This document shows, piece after piece, positions 1 through 5,869 of a stretch of 9,611 nt of DNA (positions are counted from its first letter, which is position 1; every line of letters begins with the position of its first letter). The position numbers were made by a program, and so were the translations under genes. Source of the stretch: Acidobacteriota bacterium (GTDB taxonomy: Bacteria > Acidobacteriota > Blastocatellia > Pyrinomonadales > Pyrinomonadaceae); the NCBI GenBank assembly GCA_013698055.1, contig JACCVS010000584.1:1-9611 (forward strand). The letters are read 5' to 3'. The notes beneath the pieces were generated by a model. It worked only from the letters and a program-made list of their open reading frames with translations. It had not been told where the DNA came from and did not search any database.

Positions 1-540
1 CCCGACTTCCTGTGCCATCAAGATGGTTTCGTCGCTCGTGTCCTGTCCTTTAACGATTTCCAGCAGACGCATGATATGAACGGGATTGAAGAAGTGCATC
101 CCGACGACGCGCTCCGGATGGCGCGAGGCTCGCGCAATCTCCGTGATTGAAAGAGATGAAGTGTTCGAGGCGAAAATGAAAGGCCGTTGAGCGAGACTTT
201 CAACCTCGCGCAAAATCTCCTGCTTAATTTCTAACACTTCGGGCGTAGCTTCGATAATCAAGTCAGCGTCGGCAGCCTCGGATAACTGAACAGCCCCACG
301 AATGCGTTGGAGCGTCTGGTCGCGATCATCCTCGGTTAATTTACCGCGAGAGATGCCTTTGATGAGATTGCCTTCGATTGCCTGAATGCCGCGCGCGAGT
401 GCATCGCGGTTCACGTCGCGCAGGATAACCCTGTAGCCCGCGAAGGCTGCGACCTGCGCGATGCCGTGACCCATCGTGCCCGCGCCGAGCACCGCGATGG
501 TCTCAAGCGTCCGCGCTTCTTTGATTCCCTCTGTGCTCAA
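1..540 (-). CDS. 3-hydroxyacyl-CoA (3-hydroxybutyryl-CoA) dehydrogenase, N-terminal part, runs off the left edge
   Basis: NAD-dependent oxidation of 3-hydroxyacyl-CoA to 3-ketoacyl-CoA, a cytoplasmic step in beta-oxidation or butanoate metabolism. I translated the minus strand from a TTG at 540: 180 codons stay open to the window edge. The Rossmann motif GAGTMGHGIAQ begins at residue 19. The family signature GMHFFNPV follows, with the expected catalytic His at 149 and Glu at 161 (HFFNPVHIMRLLE). The C-terminal dimerisation domain lies outside the window. The start is uncertain: TTG 540 gives a short 13-residue lead before the first beta strand, but I see no strong Shine-Dalgarno, and the frame stays open further upstream with other TTG/CTG codons. 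The gene is divergent from trxB. It could equally be the dehydrogenase part of a longer fused protein, which cannot be seen here. Confidence 0.9.
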   Translation of the reverse strand, partial: MSTEGIKEARTLETIAVLGAGTMGHGIAQVAAFAGYRVILRDVNRDALARGIQAIEGNLIKGISRGKLTEDDRDQTLQRIRGAVQLSEAADADLIIEATPEVLEIKQEILREVESLAQRPFIFASNTSSLSITEIARASRHPERVVGMHFFNPVHIMRLLEIVKGQDTSDETILMAQEVG

Positions 541-771
541 GATGCTTTTTGGATGCAACCCATCACGCAGGGCGAGCGCGTGCCTGTAAGTTCGGAAAGC
601 TGCGCTGCGGCTCGACCTGAAAGGTTCAGCCTGTCCGTCCCGGTATTCGACTACTTTAGCGCATCTAGTTATACTATACGCGCAACTGAAAAGGCTATAC
701 ACTTCTGGGCGCGAGCAGCCAGAAAAACTCTCGCCCCCTGAGCGTACAGTAAGGAGACCGACCAGACTCAA
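541..771. promoter_or_regulatory. Divergent intergenic region between the dehydrogenase gene and trxB
   Basis: These 231 bp separate two divergent genes, so promoters for both should lie here. The AT-rich core at about 660-700 contains TATACT (670-675) on the plus strand and TATAGT/TATAAC on the minus strand as possible -10 elements. Neither has a convincing -35 at the right distance. A Shine-Dalgarno AAGGAG (751-756) lies 15 nt before the trxB ATG, longer than usual. A 91-codon open frame starting at 466 crosses this region but is largely antisense to the dehydrogenase and resembles nothing known. Confidence 0.35.
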
Positions 772-1872
772 ATGACTAAAGAAAAGATGCACAGAGAAGT
801 CGTTATCATCGGATCGGGGCCAGCCGGACTGACGGCGGCGATTTACGCGGCGCGCGCCAACCTGAAACCCCTTGTCATTGACGCCAACGACGCCATGAGA
901 CAACTGATTCCCGGCGGGCAGTTGATGATTACGACCGAAGTCGAGAACTATCCGGGCTTTTCCAAAGGCATTCAGGGGCCTGATTTGATGGAAGAGTTCA
1001 GGGCACAGGCGCTTCGTTTCGGCACAGAGATTCTCGACGCTAACATTGAGCGAGTTGATTTGAGTGAGCGCCCCTTCAAGCTCTATACGGAAGAGAACCT
1101 CGTTGAGACAGAGACGTTGATTATCGCGTCGGGAGCAAGCGCGAAGTGGCTGGGCATTCCGGGCGAGGCGAAAGTTCCCGATGGGCTTGGCGGCAACGGT
1201 GTTTCGGCCTGTGCCACCTGTGACGGGCCGTTGCCCGCTTTTCGCAACAAGCGTCTGGTGGTCGTCGGCGGCGGCGATACGGCGATGGAAGAAGCTACGT
1301 TTCTGACGCGCTATGCCGCCCGCGTCTTCGTCGTTCATCGCCGCGATAGTTTGCGCGCGTCGAAGATCATGCAGGACAAGGCGCTCGGCAACGAGAAGAT
1401 CGAATTCATCTGGAACACAGATGTCGAAGAGATTCTCGGCTCGATGGAAGATGGCGTGACGGGCGTGCGTCTTTCCAATAACAAGACGAACGAAGAGACT
1501 GTGTTTCCCTGCGATGGCGTCTTCATCGCCATCGGGCACAAGCCGAACACGGAACTCTTCAAGGGACAGCTAGAGATGGATGATGTTGGCTATCTCAAAA
1601 CCGGCGGGCACTCGATGGCGACGAACATTCCGGGCGTCTTCGCCTGCGGCGACGTGCAGGACTCTTTTTACCGTCAGGCGATCACCGCCGCCGGAACAGG
1701 CTGCATGGCTGCGATTGACGCCGAGCGTTTCCTGGACAATTTACCTGTGCCGATGCCGGGCGGCGAAGAAGTCACAATGGAAGGCGAGACCGTCACGGCT
1801 GACCATCAGCAGATCATCATGCCGGACGGCGAAGTCATCTCGAACAAGGTGGAGGCATCAGCCGGAGACTAA
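772..1872 (+). CDS. trxB: Thioredoxin reductase (NADPH) with C-terminal extension
   Basis: Flavoenzyme that passes electrons from NADPH through FAD and a redox-active disulfide to thioredoxin in the cytoplasm. Visible motifs: the FAD dinucleotide motif GSGPAGLTAAIYAARA (14-29); the active-site disulfide C147-A-T-C150 followed by D151; the NADPH motif VVVGGGDTAMEEA (163-175); HRR at 189-191, the usual 2'-phosphate-binding arginines; and the second FAD motif FACGDV (290-295) followed by RQAITAAGTG (301-310). The core ends near residue 322. At 366 residues the protein is about 45 longer than the usual 310-320, because an acidic tail follows (about 323-366) with no cysteine and no recognised domain. 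ATG 772 has AAGGAG 15 nt upstream. An ATG at 787 would remove five residues but lies even further from that site. The next gene starts 26 bp downstream and may share the transcript. Confidence 0.95.
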   Translation: MTKEKMHREVVIIGSGPAGLTAAIYAARANLKPLVIDANDAMRQLIPGGQLMITTEVENYPGFSKGIQGPDLMEEFRAQALRFGTEILDANIERVDLSERPFKLYTEENLVETETLIIASGASAKWLGIPGEAKVPDGLGGNGVSACATCDGPLPAFRNKRLVVVGGGDTAMEEATFLTRYAARVFVVHRRDSLRASKIMQDKALGNEKIEFIWNTDVEEILGSMEDGVTGVRLSNNKTNEETVFPCDGVFIAIGHKPNTELFKGQLEMDDVGYLKTGGHSMATNIPGVFACGDVQDSFYRQAITAAGTGCMAAIDAERFLDNLPVPMPGGEEVTMEGETVTADHQQIIMPDGEVISNKVEASAGD

Positions 1873-1898
1873 CCTGACAAATCAGTGAAGGAGACGTT

Positions 1899-2552
1899 AT
1901 GAAAAGACTTGCTCTCATCGCAGCTTTGCTTCTCGTTTCAGCCAGCGCCGCGTCCGCTCAGGATTACGGATTGCCGGAGCTTCACGCTATCAAGACTGTG
2001 ACATTGTCGCCGTCATATAGCTGCCGCTCTCAAGCTGATGTTCAGAAAGGCTATCAGGGCACCGCGCTCTTTCTCTCAGAACACTCGAAGCGCAGGAACA
2101 GCCCCGATTTGCTTTTCAACGGCGCGTGTCGTTCGGACGACTCATTCCAATCGTCAACTGCCGGAGACGACATGGCATTCCTCGTTGATCTGGGGGCGGA
2201 GCTACAGCTTGAAAAGCTCTCAGCCGGAGACGTTTTCCAACTCTACCATCTACGCTCGTCGCCCGGCTCTCCTTACTCCAGGCACGCACAATCCATCCTC
2301 AGCCAGAGCGTCAAGGTCGTGCCGAATCACACCTACGCCGTCTTTCTCAACAAGCGCGACATACGAGGGCTGTTCGTCTTCACGGTCATGAGCCACACTC
2401 CCAACCAGCAAGTCGAGATCAAATACGCCGTCAAGCAATACCAGATCATGGACGTGCGCGCCTATTCTCCCGGCTTCGACTGGGAGCAGAAAAATTCCGC
2501 CGCGCAGACGAATCCACCTGTGGAAAAGGCGCAGAGCAGGAAGCAGAACTGA
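1899..2552 (+). CDS. Exported protein of unknown function
   Basis: I do not recognise this 217-residue protein. It begins with a clear signal peptide: MKR, a hydrophobic stretch to about residue 17, and a likely cleavage after ASA at residue 20 (ASA|QDYG). The mature part alternates short beta-like stretches (DMAFLVDLG, VFQLYHL, YAVFLN, LFVFTVM, VEIKYAVKQYQI). Its only two cysteines, C42 and C77, could form a disulfide if it folds in the periplasm. The last 25 residues or so are polar, rich in K, Q, P and N, and probably disordered. The start is well supported: AAGGAG (1888-1893) lies 5 nt before the ATG. It follows trxB by 26 bp on the same strand, so co-transcription is plausible, but nothing in the sequence ties it to redox chemistry. 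Confidence 0.8.
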   Translation: MKRLALIAALLLVSASAASAQDYGLPELHAIKTVTLSPSYSCRSQADVQKGYQGTALFLSEHSKRRNSPDLLFNGACRSDDSFQSSTAGDDMAFLVDLGAELQLEKLSAGDVFQLYHLRSSPGSPYSRHAQSILSQSVKVVPNHTYAVFLNKRDIRGLFVFTVMSHTPNQQVEIKYAVKQYQIMDVRAYSPGFDWEQKNSAAQTNPPVEKAQSRKQN

Positions 2553-2713
2553 GGAACGGGGCAGAGGTGTTCTTTTACCGAGATAAGCTGAAGTATGGCG
2601 GCCAAAGCGTAATTAAGCCACACGATGGGATTTAATTAGTAGTTCGGCGTCTTCTTTCAGCAAGGGTATTGATGAAAGGTAACGGCCAACTAATTCTAAA
2701 GGAGCTATATCTC

Positions 2714-3271
2714 ACGAACAAAAAATTCATGATGCTTTGTGTGTCCTTTCTCATAATTGGCCATTCTGCATTTGCACAACGACTTGGCTATGATGATTTC
2801 GTTCTCTATAGAAACGATCCACACAATTTTAGAATAAAATTTACGAAAGGCTGGTTGATTAGAGATGGCGATGGACGAGATGTTGTTAAGAAGGCTCTTG
2901 ATGACACATCGGGAGGCAATATCAATATAGTTGTGAAAACATATCAAGGCTCTGATCCTATCAGATGCACAGTTGAAGAATTTGGTTAATACGGCAGTTT
3001 TAGCGATGAAACATTTTGACCCAGAGGCTGTTATTTTGGAGAAAGGAATCAACCGCATAGCAAACAGAAAGGCTGTTTACACTAAAGCTCGTGTAACCAT
3101 TAAATCTGTAGGGCGATCTGCGACCTACATTCTTTTATCGTATAGCCTATATATCATAAAGGTAAGGTGTATATTATAAATGGCGCTGCTCCTACAGAAA
3201 CATTTAGCGAAGTTGAGCCAGTTTTGAATGTCTCTATAAGCTCATTCATCATTGAGGATTTCGGGAGGTAA
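2714..3271 (+). pseudogene. Decayed gene for a small exported protein: lost start codon and two frameshifts
   Basis: Three joined reading frames give one coherent protein. Segment 1 (2714 to about 2957) reads T-N-K-K-F-M-M-L, then a hydrophobic stretch ending SAFA|Q, and FRIKFTKGW. Segment 2 (about 2958-3157, next frame) reads SDAQLKNLVNTAVLAMKHF and on to a YSLYIIK end. Segment 3 (3158-3271, back in the first frame) reads GKVYIINGAAPTETF to SSFIIEDFGR and a TAA. The second shift fits loss of one A from an A4 run near 3158-3160. The first fits loss of a TC dinucleotide near 2957. The likely original start is ACG at 2714, nine bases after a perfect AAAGGAG (2698-2704), so probably a mutated ATG. 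The exported product with its FxIxFxKGW beginning loosely resembles PsbP/DUF1795-like small proteins, but that is weak. AT-rich unlike its neighbours. Sequencing error could explain the indels but less easily the start change. Confidence 0.7.
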
Positions 3272-3296
3272 ATAAAATGATTACGTCTGTAGCGCC

Positions 3297-3406
3297 GCCC
3301 AACAACTCATTCAACCCGACGCCTCGATAGCATCCCTTTCATCGTCGTGTGGTAAATTCTCGCCTGTGTGCTGCTCGCTCAGCGCGGGTTAATTCGGGCG
3401 GTAGAT
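3297..3406 (+). other. attC-like integron recombination site (complete)
   Basis: A 110-bp element with the layout of an integron attC site. R'' is GCCCAAC (3297-3303), matching RYYYAAC. R' is GGTAGAT (3400-3406), one mismatch from GTTRRRY. Between them, ATT-(C)-AACCCG-(A)-CGC at 3309-3322 pairs with GCG-CGGGTT-AAT at 3382-3393: twelve base pairs interrupted by two unpaired bases, C3312 and A3319, all on the left arm. On the bottom strand these are an extrahelical G and T, the landmark that lets IntI choose the strand. Classical aadA-type attC sites show the same pattern (TT-C-AAGCCG-A-CGC). The length is within the known attC range. It starts 25 bp after the end of the decayed gene and ends 73 bp before the antitoxin start, as expected for a cassette junction. 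Confidence 0.75.
3303..3333 (+). repeat. Direct repeat copy 1 (left arm of attC-like site)
   Basis: This 31-bp stretch matches 4061-4091 at 28 of 31 positions. The shared core is TCATTCAACCCGAC and TCGATAGCAT, with differences only at the fourth, nineteenth and twentieth bases. The two copies flank the toxin-antitoxin pair in the same orientation, 758 bp apart, and each forms the left arm of an attC-like site. Confidence 0.9.
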
Positions 3407-3419
3407 GCTCGCCTCTTGC

Positions 3420-3461
3420 TTGACCAGATTTATTAGTGTGATGTACAGTGATTCTGTACAT
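3420..3461 (+). promoter_or_regulatory. Toxin-antitoxin promoter and TGTACA operator
   Basis: ATGTACA (3441-3447) and TGTACAT (3455-3461) form a perfect 7-bp inverted repeat with a 7-bp spacer. Each half contains the palindrome TGTACA, the core motif described for the E. coli yefM-yoeB operator, where YefM and the YefM-YoeB complex repress transcription. A possible -35, TTGACC (3420-3425), lies 16 bp before the first TGTACA, which could overlap a weak -10. Repressor binding would then block the promoter. The operator ends 17 bp before the antitoxin ATG. Confidence 0.7.
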
Positions 3462-3478
3462 GTATGGAGGAGGCACTT

Positions 3479-3766
3479 ATGCCAAATCAAACAACCTATA
3501 CCAAAGCACGCGCCAATTTAGCCAGGCTCTGTAATCAGGTCGCAGATAATCGAGAAATAATCATTATTAACCGTCGTGGAGCTGAAGATGTTGCATTGGT
3601 CGCCGCGTCCGAGCTTTCGAGTTTGCTGGAAACGGCTCATCTGCTCCGATCTCCGAAAAATGCTCAACGTTTGTTATCAGCGTTGAATCGCGCCACAGCC
3701 CGAAAAGTTAAACCTCAGAGCGTAAAAAAATTGCGTCAGGAGACTGGGCTTGACGCAAAAGAATAG
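3479..3766 (+). CDS. yefM: Antitoxin of the Phd/YefM family
   Basis: A 95-residue antitoxin that should bind and inhibit the downstream YoeB-like toxin and repress its own promoter. The N-terminal part (TTYTKARANLARLCNQVADN) is the YefM DNA-binding and dimerisation region. IIIINRRGAEDVALVAASELSSLLET is the typical Phd/YefM strand-helix segment (normally I.R.....VVL.S..EY..L.ET). The lysine/arginine-rich, probably disordered tail (after about residue 60) is where these antitoxins wrap the toxin. I chose ATG 3479 because GGAGGAGG (3466-3473) sits 5 nt before it. The in-frame ATG at 3464 would place that ribosome site inside the gene. The stop overlaps the toxin start by 17 bp, implying translational coupling. 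This gene does not carry the very high GC of the flanking chromosome. Confidence 0.92.
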   Translation: MPNQTTYTKARANLARLCNQVADNREIIIINRRGAEDVALVAASELSSLLETAHLLRSPKNAQRLLSALNRATARKVKPQSVKKLRQETGLDAKE

Positions 3767-4046
3767 ATCGCAGAGCCAGAAGAAAGCTGATCGAGATGCG
3801 GTCTTTCATCCAGAGTTCCGAGAAGATTTACGGTATTGGGTGGAGACGGATCGTAAAGTTGCTCTTCGAGCTTTTGATTTGATTGAAACGATCATGCGTG
3901 ATCCATTCACCGGGATTGGTAAGCCGGAGCCATTGAAATATCTTGCGTCAGGCGCATGGTCGCGGCGCTTAACTCAAGAGCATCGTATCGTGTATCTGGT
4001 CAGCCATGACCGCATAGATTTTCTGCAAGCGCGCTATCATTACTGA
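3750..4046 (+). CDS. yoeB: Toxin of the Txe/YoeB family, ribosome-dependent mRNA endonuclease
   Basis: A 98-residue toxin that by family would cut mRNA in the ribosomal A site when free of its antitoxin. The C-terminal two-thirds matches E. coli YoeB closely: GIGKPEPLKYLASGAWSRRL then TQEHRIVYLV and a C-terminal ARYHY. Using YoeB numbering, the catalytic Glu46, Arg65, His83 and Tyr84 correspond to E60, R79, H97 and Y98, so the active site looks intact. The start is TTG 3750, supported by AGGAG (3738-3742) 7 nt upstream and by the usual overlap with the antitoxin gene. An N-terminal stretch of about 14 residues, polar and lysine-rich, precedes the YoeB core and makes the protein longer than the 84-residue E. 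coli enzyme. The stop is followed after 8 bp by the second attC-like half-site. Confidence 0.93.
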   Translation: MTQKNRSQSQKKADRDAVFHPEFREDLRYWVETDRKVALRAFDLIETIMRDPFTGIGKPEPLKYLASGAWSRRLTQEHRIVYLVSHDRIDFLQARYHY

Positions 4047-4054
4047 CACGCCGC

Positions 4055-4103
4055 ATCTAACAAATCATTCAACCCGACCGCTCGATAGCATGAGTCTCAT
4101 GCT
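4055..4103 (+). other. Second attC-like site, left half only
   Basis: R'' is ATCTAAC (4055-4061), a perfect RYYYAAC. It is followed by ATT-C-AACCCG-A-CCG (4068-4080), the same arm with the same two candidate extrahelical bases as the complete site at 3297-3406. An 8-bp hairpin with one loop base, AGCATGAG-T-CTCATGCT (4087-4103), follows and could be the terminal stem. I could not find the matching right arm (CGGGTTAAT then GTTAGAT) downstream. The sequence passes instead into the tail of another gene, so the right half has probably been deleted. Confidence 0.6.
4061..4091 (+). repeat. Direct repeat copy 2 (left arm of second attC-like site)
   Basis: Matches 3303-3333 at 28 of 31 positions, same orientation. 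Such similarity between neighbouring sites is typical of attC sites within one chromosomal cassette array. Confidence 0.9.
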
Positions 4104-4118
4104 TGTTCTCTCCGGCTT

Positions 4119-4247
4119 GTGCTGGACGGTCTGATTGGCGAAATTGGTGATGATGAGTGGAATTCCCTGGCGTCGCTGATGGAAATTGTTAGCGTCTTGA
4201 TTGAAAAGTCTGAGGATGAGCATGTGCTAGAGTTGACGCTCGAATAA
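4119..4247 (+). pseudogene. Orphan 3' end of an unidentified gene (gene fragment)
   Basis: One frame reads VLDGLIGEIGDDEWNSLASL, then MEIVSVLIEKSEDEHVLEL and TLE before a TAA at 4245-4247. This looks like real protein: a regular amphipathic helix pattern, acidic, ending naturally. The frame is open back to a TAG at 4086-4088, but the codons before 4119 belong to the attC-like half-site. The only start would be GTG 4119, which has no Shine-Dalgarno. I therefore read it as the last 42 codons of a larger gene whose 5' part was lost, probably in the deletion that removed the right half of the attC-like site. It could instead be a very small gene. The family is unknown. Confidence 0.45.
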
Positions 4248-4264
4248 TTCCATAGAGTTAATAT
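4233..4264 (+). promoter_or_regulatory. Possible promoter of the SPOR-amidase operon
   Basis: TTGACG (4233-4238) is a good -35. GTTAAT (4257-4262), 18 bp on, in an AT-rich run, is a fair -10 (four of six). The initiation point would fall about 25 bp before the ATG at 4295. It overlaps the end of the orphan gene fragment, so the -35 bases are also codons of that fragment. Tentative. Confidence 0.3.
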
Positions 4265-4294
4265 AAAAACTATTCGTCTCATGGGAGAAGTTCT

Positions 4295-5014
4295 ATGAAA
4301 CAATGCCCCGCATGTAATCACACTTATGCGGAAGAAACGCTCGCTTACTGCCTGGCGGATGGCACTCTCCTTTCTACCCCACATCACCCGGAAATAACTC
4401 ATCGCATTCCTGCGTCGCGCGCTACGAATTCATCGCCAGCAGAAGTTTTGCCCTCGAATCCTTCTCCTGCGCGACATACGCGACAGGGACGCAAGCCTCT
4501 GCTTGTTTATATAGTGATTGGATCGTTGGCTCTGCTGGCTGGTGCGGCAATTGGCGCGTGGGTCAGATCGAGCTCAGATACTTCATCAACTGCCAAAGGC
4601 GAAGTTACGAGCAAGGCTTCGAGTTTGACATCGCAAAAAGAAAGTTTACAGGAAGAACAAACAAGGCTCGAAAGAGGAAGGGAAAAAACAGTTGATGAGG
4701 GCAAGAAACCAGAGGCAAAAAACAGCGAATCTAATTCACCCGCGACAAGGCGACTTCCACAGCCATCCGGCGGAACCTGGTTTGTTATTCTCGGCTCATA
4801 TCCCAGGAACGATCATGAAAAAGCTAATGAACGCTTGCAATATGTTCAAGGGTCAGGCCACGACGCGACCATTATTGATACGGATAATTATCCGGGCTTC
4901 AAAGGCAGTTTATGGGCAGTAGTGATGGGGCCTTATGCCAAATCTGCTGCAAAGAGTGTAGCGGCTCAAATGAAATCCGTGCGCTCAGATGTGTACATCA
5001 AATCAGGCTGGTGA
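4295..5014 (+). CDS. Zinc-ribbon, single-pass membrane protein with C-terminal SPOR domain
   Basis: A 239-residue protein in four parts. Residues 1-25 carry C4-P-A-C7 and C19 in the pattern CPxC..TYxxETLxYCLxDGTLL, a zinc-ribbon-like head; only three cysteines are present. Residues 30-66 are a Ser/Pro/Arg-rich linker. Residues 69-90 (LLVYIVIGSLALLAGAAIGAWV) form one membrane helix. Residues 100-157 are charged, with a coiled-coil-like stretch (QKESLQEEQTRLERGREK). Residues 160-239 form a SPOR domain (TWFVILGSYPRNDHEKANERL, then LWAVVMGPYAKSAAKSVAAQM). SPOR domains bind peptidoglycan lacking stem peptides, the product of amidases. The expected topology is head in the cytoplasm and SPOR in the periplasm. 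GGGAG (4283-4287) lies 7 nt before the ATG. The stop is 3 bp before the amidase start, so the two genes are almost certainly one operon and plausibly act on the same wall site. Confidence 0.85.
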   Translation: MKQCPACNHTYAEETLAYCLADGTLLSTPHHPEITHRIPASRATNSSPAEVLPSNPSPARHTRQGRKPLLVYIVIGSLALLAGAAIGAWVRSSSDTSSTAKGEVTSKASSLTSQKESLQEEQTRLERGREKTVDEGKKPEAKNSESNSPATRRLPQPSGGTWFVILGSYPRNDHEKANERLQYVQGSGHDATIIDTDNYPGFKGSLWAVVMGPYAKSAAKSVAAQMKSVRSDVYIKSGW

Positions 5015-5017
5015 AAA

Positions 5018-5731
5018 ATGCGACTGAAAAATCTACAGTATCCACTCCTTTCCGTTGTCGTTCTTGCGGCAGCTATCTGTGTCCCTTCTTCTTCTTTCAG
5101 TCAGAAAAATGAATCGAGCGCCAATCAAGCGAACGTTAATCAACGTCAGATGGGAAAATCTTTAACTAACGCTTTGCCAGACGCGCCGCGCCCGAAGATT
5201 CTTTCACGGCAGGAATGGAAAGCAAAAGATGCTATCGAAAAGATGCAGCCGCACACCCTTCAACGCATAACCGTTCATCACACCGCATCTCCTCAGAAAA
5301 AAGGAATCGCCTTAGAAAAGAAAATGCAGAATCTACAGAACTTTTCCCAAAGCAAGAGTCGCCTTGCTTCCGGCAGAGACAAACCCGCATGGCCTGATGT
5401 TCCGTATCATTATTATCTCGCTGTTGATGGTCAGATAGCTGAAGGCAGGGACATCAAATACGTCGGAGATACAAACACAAGTTATGACCCTCGCGGACAT
5501 GCTCTGGTCGTTCTTGAAGGCAACTTCGAGAATGAGAAACCTTCGCCCAGGCAGCTAGAATCATTACGTGAGTTGGTAATCTGGCTGTCCGCTAATTACG
5601 AGATACCAGTATCGGAGATTAAAGCTCATAATGACTACGCAGCAACTGCTTGTCCGGGAGCGAATTTGAAGAAGGCGCTACCAGCACTTCGACAAAAGGT
5701 TGCTGAGATCAGAAACACAGTCAATAGATGA
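5018..5731 (+). CDS. Exported peptidoglycan amidase (Amidase_2/PGRP fold)
   Basis: Probable N-acetylmuramoyl-L-alanine amidase, a zinc enzyme that cuts the bond between muramic acid and the stem peptide. Residues 1-28 are a signal peptide (hydrophobic core LLSVVVLAAAICV, possible cleavage after SFS). A Gln/Asn-rich linker follows to about 58. The catalytic domain spans about 60-230: ILSRQEW, ITVHHTAS, PYHYYLAVDGQIAEGRD, GHALVVLEGNF and AHNDYAATACPGANL. The zinc ligands by comparison with T7 lysozyme (H17, H122, C130) are H87, H204 and C212, with the same 8-residue gap between the last two. Y130 fits Tyr46, and T210 stands where T7 has Lys128 and animal PGRP amidases have Thr. All key residues are present, so it should be active. 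It follows the SPOR gene by 3 bp. A lytic function is inferred from family; the substrate bond is not proven by sequence. Confidence 0.88.
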   Translation: MRLKNLQYPLLSVVVLAAAICVPSSSFSQKNESSANQANVNQRQMGKSLTNALPDAPRPKILSRQEWKAKDAIEKMQPHTLQRITVHHTASPQKKGIALEKKMQNLQNFSQSKSRLASGRDKPAWPDVPYHYYLAVDGQIAEGRDIKYVGDTNTSYDPRGHALVVLEGNFENEKPSPRQLESLRELVIWLSANYEIPVSEIKAHNDYAATACPGANLKKALPALRQKVAEIRNTVNR

Positions 5732-5869
5732 CAAGATGACGAGTCTAGTTGAAAACCAGCGCAACACCCAAAAAACGCCCGCTACCGCAGGCAGTACTGA
5801 ATTTGGAGCCGCATTCAACTGAGAATCGCTTTAGGTCGCAGTCGCAATCCATCAGAGAGAGATGATTCA

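Larger units (their letters stand above)
3401..4103 (+). mobile_element. Probable integron-type gene cassette carrying a toxin-antitoxin pair
   Basis: The unit runs from the R' of the upstream attC-like site, through a promoter/operator and two overlapping genes, to the left half of a second attC-like site that begins 8 bp after the toxin stop codon. This is standard cassette architecture: very short gaps, one attC at the 3' end, same orientation. Toxin-antitoxin cassettes with their own promoter are well known in large chromosomal integrons. No integron integrase is in the window, so this would be a cluster of attC sites lacking an integrase, or the edge of a longer array. The right end is not intact, so present mobility is doubtful. 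Confidence 0.55.

Noticed and set aside
466..741. 91-codon plus-strand open frame
   Set aside because: Mostly antisense to the dehydrogenase 5' end and the divergent promoter region. No ribosome site and no domain-like sequence.
2973..3179. Separate 68-codon gene starting at TTG 2973
   Set aside because: Its sequence reads as the middle of the decayed exported-protein gene, with compatible fragments in another frame on both sides and no start signals of its own.
3464..3478. Upstream ATG at 3464 as antitoxin start
   Set aside because: The Shine-Dalgarno GGAGGAGG lies inside that extension and points to ATG 3479. The extra residues match nothing in the family.
4188..4194. GTTAGCG as the right end (R') of the second attC-like site
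   Set aside because: It fits GTTRRRY only partly, the sequence before it does not pair with the left arm in the attC pattern, and it lies within the coding-like orphan tail.
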